36,379 nt of DNA, from IMG/VR virus record IMGVR_UViG_3300027759_000220, positions 1 to 36,379 of that record. One strand, given 5' to 3'. The stretch comes from a virus. The translations under genes were made by a program, and so were the position numbers. Within the stretch, counting starts at the first letter, position 1, and each line of letters opens with the position of its first letter. Of this stretch, positions 35,033 through 36,379 are shown one piece after another. Below the pieces are notes generated by a model. The model was not told the DNA's origin and made no database searches. It saw only the letters and a program-made list of their open reading frames with translations.

Positions 35033-36379
35033 TTATTTTAATATTTCTGTCATGTAACTTTCAAGATTTGCAATTCCTTTTACTTTTTTGATTGGTACGA
35101 ATTCATAGTTATTATCATCTGGTATAGAGATAACATATTCCAAGTTGTTTAACATTTTTTCATCGACTGAATTTTTTGAATATTCATATCTTATCATAAA
35201 TTTATATTCATCTGTTTTATATTTTTTGTTGTGTACATTTGATTTGTTTGTATGGAAATTAATTGTTTGTTGTTTGATGGTTCCTGAATACTGTTCTTGT
35301 GTGTTGATATTTTTTGCTCCTATCGTCTTAAGGATACGAGTTACTTTTATTGATGGATCAATTTGATTTTCATGTAACCATTTTGATGTTTCTGGACTTA
35401 CTTGTGATGCTATGTTGTTATCTTCAATATGTTTGGTTATTATGTTATAAGCTTCAAGTGCAACATTTGATATTTTTTCAAGTAGTTTTCTGTACATGCT
35501 TGGTTTCTTTTCCTTGAACCTGATCATGTAAGATTTTATTCCATAATGTTGAAATCCACTTGCTTTAATCAAAGGATTAACTTTTTCTCTTGATGATGTT
35601 CCTTTTCTGATATAATTTATCAAGTCTTTGAAAACTGTTAGTTGTTTTACAATTATTGTATTAGGATCGTCATTTTTGATAGATTGTCTTGCGTAATTGA
35701 GAACATAGTTAGACCATCCAGATACATTTGCTACGAATTCTGGTTCTTGTTCAAAATATTTGTCGAATGCTTGTTTTTTTCCTTCTGGAGTTTCATCGTG
35801 TTGAGAAGGATGGAAATAAGGAGCGAGTTTTGTTTTTTCTGAATCTTTTAGATGTTGTTGAAATTCTTCTTCTGGGTTTTTTCTGCCAAACAATTTACCA
35901 ATACCAGTTTTGTCTAAAAGGGTTGATATTGCACCTCTGTCCCTTAATGCTTTTAGTTTTTTCACATATTCTTCAGGAGAGCCCTGTTCATATCTATATC
36001 CTTTTGATAAAGTTGGGTCGTATGCGTGAGCTAGTTCGTGAGATAAAGTATTGTATATATATTCTAGTGCTTTTTCTTTGTTGTTATAAACAATACTGTG
36101 CTGTATTTTTTGCATTGTTCCTTTTTCCAAAGAATTCAACCATTGTTGATTTTTTTCTAATTCTGGAAATGCCATATTTGTTGTGACTACGATATGTGGT
36201 CTTTGGTAAAAAGCTGCTTGCCAACCGCCTGCATTTTTGTTTCTCCCTTCTGGTCCTGTTCTAACTGCCCAAACCTCATATGTTCTTTTTTTGTTTTGAT
36301 AAGGGTCATTAAATTCAATTTTATCAACAAACTCATAAAAGTCATCTTTTCCTTGTTCTTTTTTAGCAAGTTCAATTAG
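35033..36379 (-). CDS. HExxH metalloprotease-like protein B (5' end outside window)
   Basis: Open to the window edge; its start codon and tag lie beyond 36379. The frame continues through LIELAKKEQGKDDFYEFVDK and the EFNDPYQNKKRTYEVWAVRT segment, so a short ORF starting at 36175 would be wrong. It shares HELAHAYD with copy A and is similar over most of the first 300 residues. It has about 85 extra C-terminal residues (from HENQIDPSIKVTRIL), with a beta-type end that copy A lacks. Either A was truncated or B gained a domain. Confidence 0.75.
   Translation of the reverse strand, partial: LIELAKKEQGKDDFYEFVDKIEFNDPYQNKKRTYEVWAVRTGPEGRNKNAGGWQAAFYQRPHIVVTTNMAFPELEKNQQWLNSLEKGTMQKIQHSIVYNNKEKALEYIYNTLSHELAHAYDPTLSKGYRYEQGSPEEYVKKLKALRDRGAISTLLDKTGIGKLFGRKNPEEEFQQHLKDSEKTKLAPYFHPSQHDETPEGKKQAFDKYFEQEPEFVANVSGWSNYVLNYARQSIKNDDPNTIIVKQLTVFKDLINYIRKGTSSREKVNPLIKASGFQHYGIKSYMIRFKEKKPSMYRKLLEKISNVALEAYNIITKHIEDNNIASQVSPETSKWLHENQIDPSIKVTRILKTIGAKNINTQEQYSGTIKQQTINFHTNKSNVHNKKYKTDEYKFMIRYEYSKNSVDEKMLNNLEYVISIPDDNNYEFVPIKKVKGIANLESYMTEILK

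Noticed and set aside
34145-36186. Plus-strand ORFs opposite the metalloprotease genes
   Set aside because: They are hydrophobic shadow frames of T-rich antisense sequence with no ribosome site; the minus-strand frames have a zinc motif and clear paralogy.
36187-36375. 62-aa minus-strand ORF at the window end
   Set aside because: It is out of frame with the metalloprotease B reading frame, which continues uninterrupted to the window edge and matches copy A.

Overview
The window looks like part of a large, AT-rich, tailed bacterial virus related in style to T4-type or jumbo myoviruses. The signs are dense small genes, mostly on the + strand with strong AAGGAG ribosome sites, a virally placed tRNA-Lys, a RuvB-like AAA+ ATPase, intrinsic terminators after single genes, and a block of minus-strand genes whose products share a T4 internal-protein-like N-terminal tag and carry TAAATA boxes like T4 late promoters. 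No structural, packaging or polymerase gene is visible, so the host and exact clade cannot be read from this stretch. Most small proteins are unrecognised.

Layout. Positions 1-1100 are AT-rich and gene-free, with an abrupt A/C-rich to T/G-rich strand switch. Positions 1176-5503 hold small early-type genes, an AT-hook DNA-binding protein and the AAA+ ATPase. Positions 5760-11098 form an operon-like run containing what I read as a ubiquitin-like conjugation cassette: an E2/PRTRC-B-like protein with AT-hooks, a JAB/JAMM isopeptidase, an E1/ThiF enzyme and a beta-grasp Ub-like protein ending in Gly. A gene-free, highly structured stretch (11099-11650) follows and may encode a noncoding RNA. Positions 11699-18332 hold a zinc-ribbon protein, a DUF3293-like protein, tRNA-Lys(UUU), a possible PD-(D/E)XK nuclease, a lipoprotein and many small ORFs. 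At 18580-18942 there is one minus-strand 2H phosphoesterase-like gene. Positions 19152-30396 are small genes, which from 22.9 kb become an array of single-gene cassettes. Positions 30752-36379 (minus strand) encode eight proteins, at least seven of them starting M-[ITN]-x-F-K-x-F-L: ParB-like, coiled-coil, Nudix, ADP-ribosyltransferase, two GNAT-like and two HExxH metalloprotease-like proteins.

The most striking feature is a roughly 43-nt element, conserved as AAACTGCTTCGGA-(N6-7)-GAAGCAAAGCCGATA, found in 27 good copies plus one decayed copy. Nearly all copies lie just upstream of a start codon and one is just upstream of the tRNA. In the cassette array each gene is preceded by a 19-nt promoter-like box (TTTTACRCACTTGTACTCT), this element, a CAA-rich spacer and AGGAGAATGAAAG, and most genes are followed by their own terminator. 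This resembles the promoter-stem-loop (PeSL) shuffling cassettes of T4-type phages, with an added conserved RNA-like leader. A second repeat family, a 20-bp near-palindrome around GTAGAGTATTCTAC, forms iteron-like tandem arrays at five sites.

My working picture is that the + strand region is the early, host-takeover part of the genome, expressed from many independent shuffled cassettes. The minus-strand block would encode late effectors packaged into the capsid and delivered with the DNA, and the Ub-like cassette would be a virus-encoded protein-modification system. Functions named here rest on motifs read by eye.
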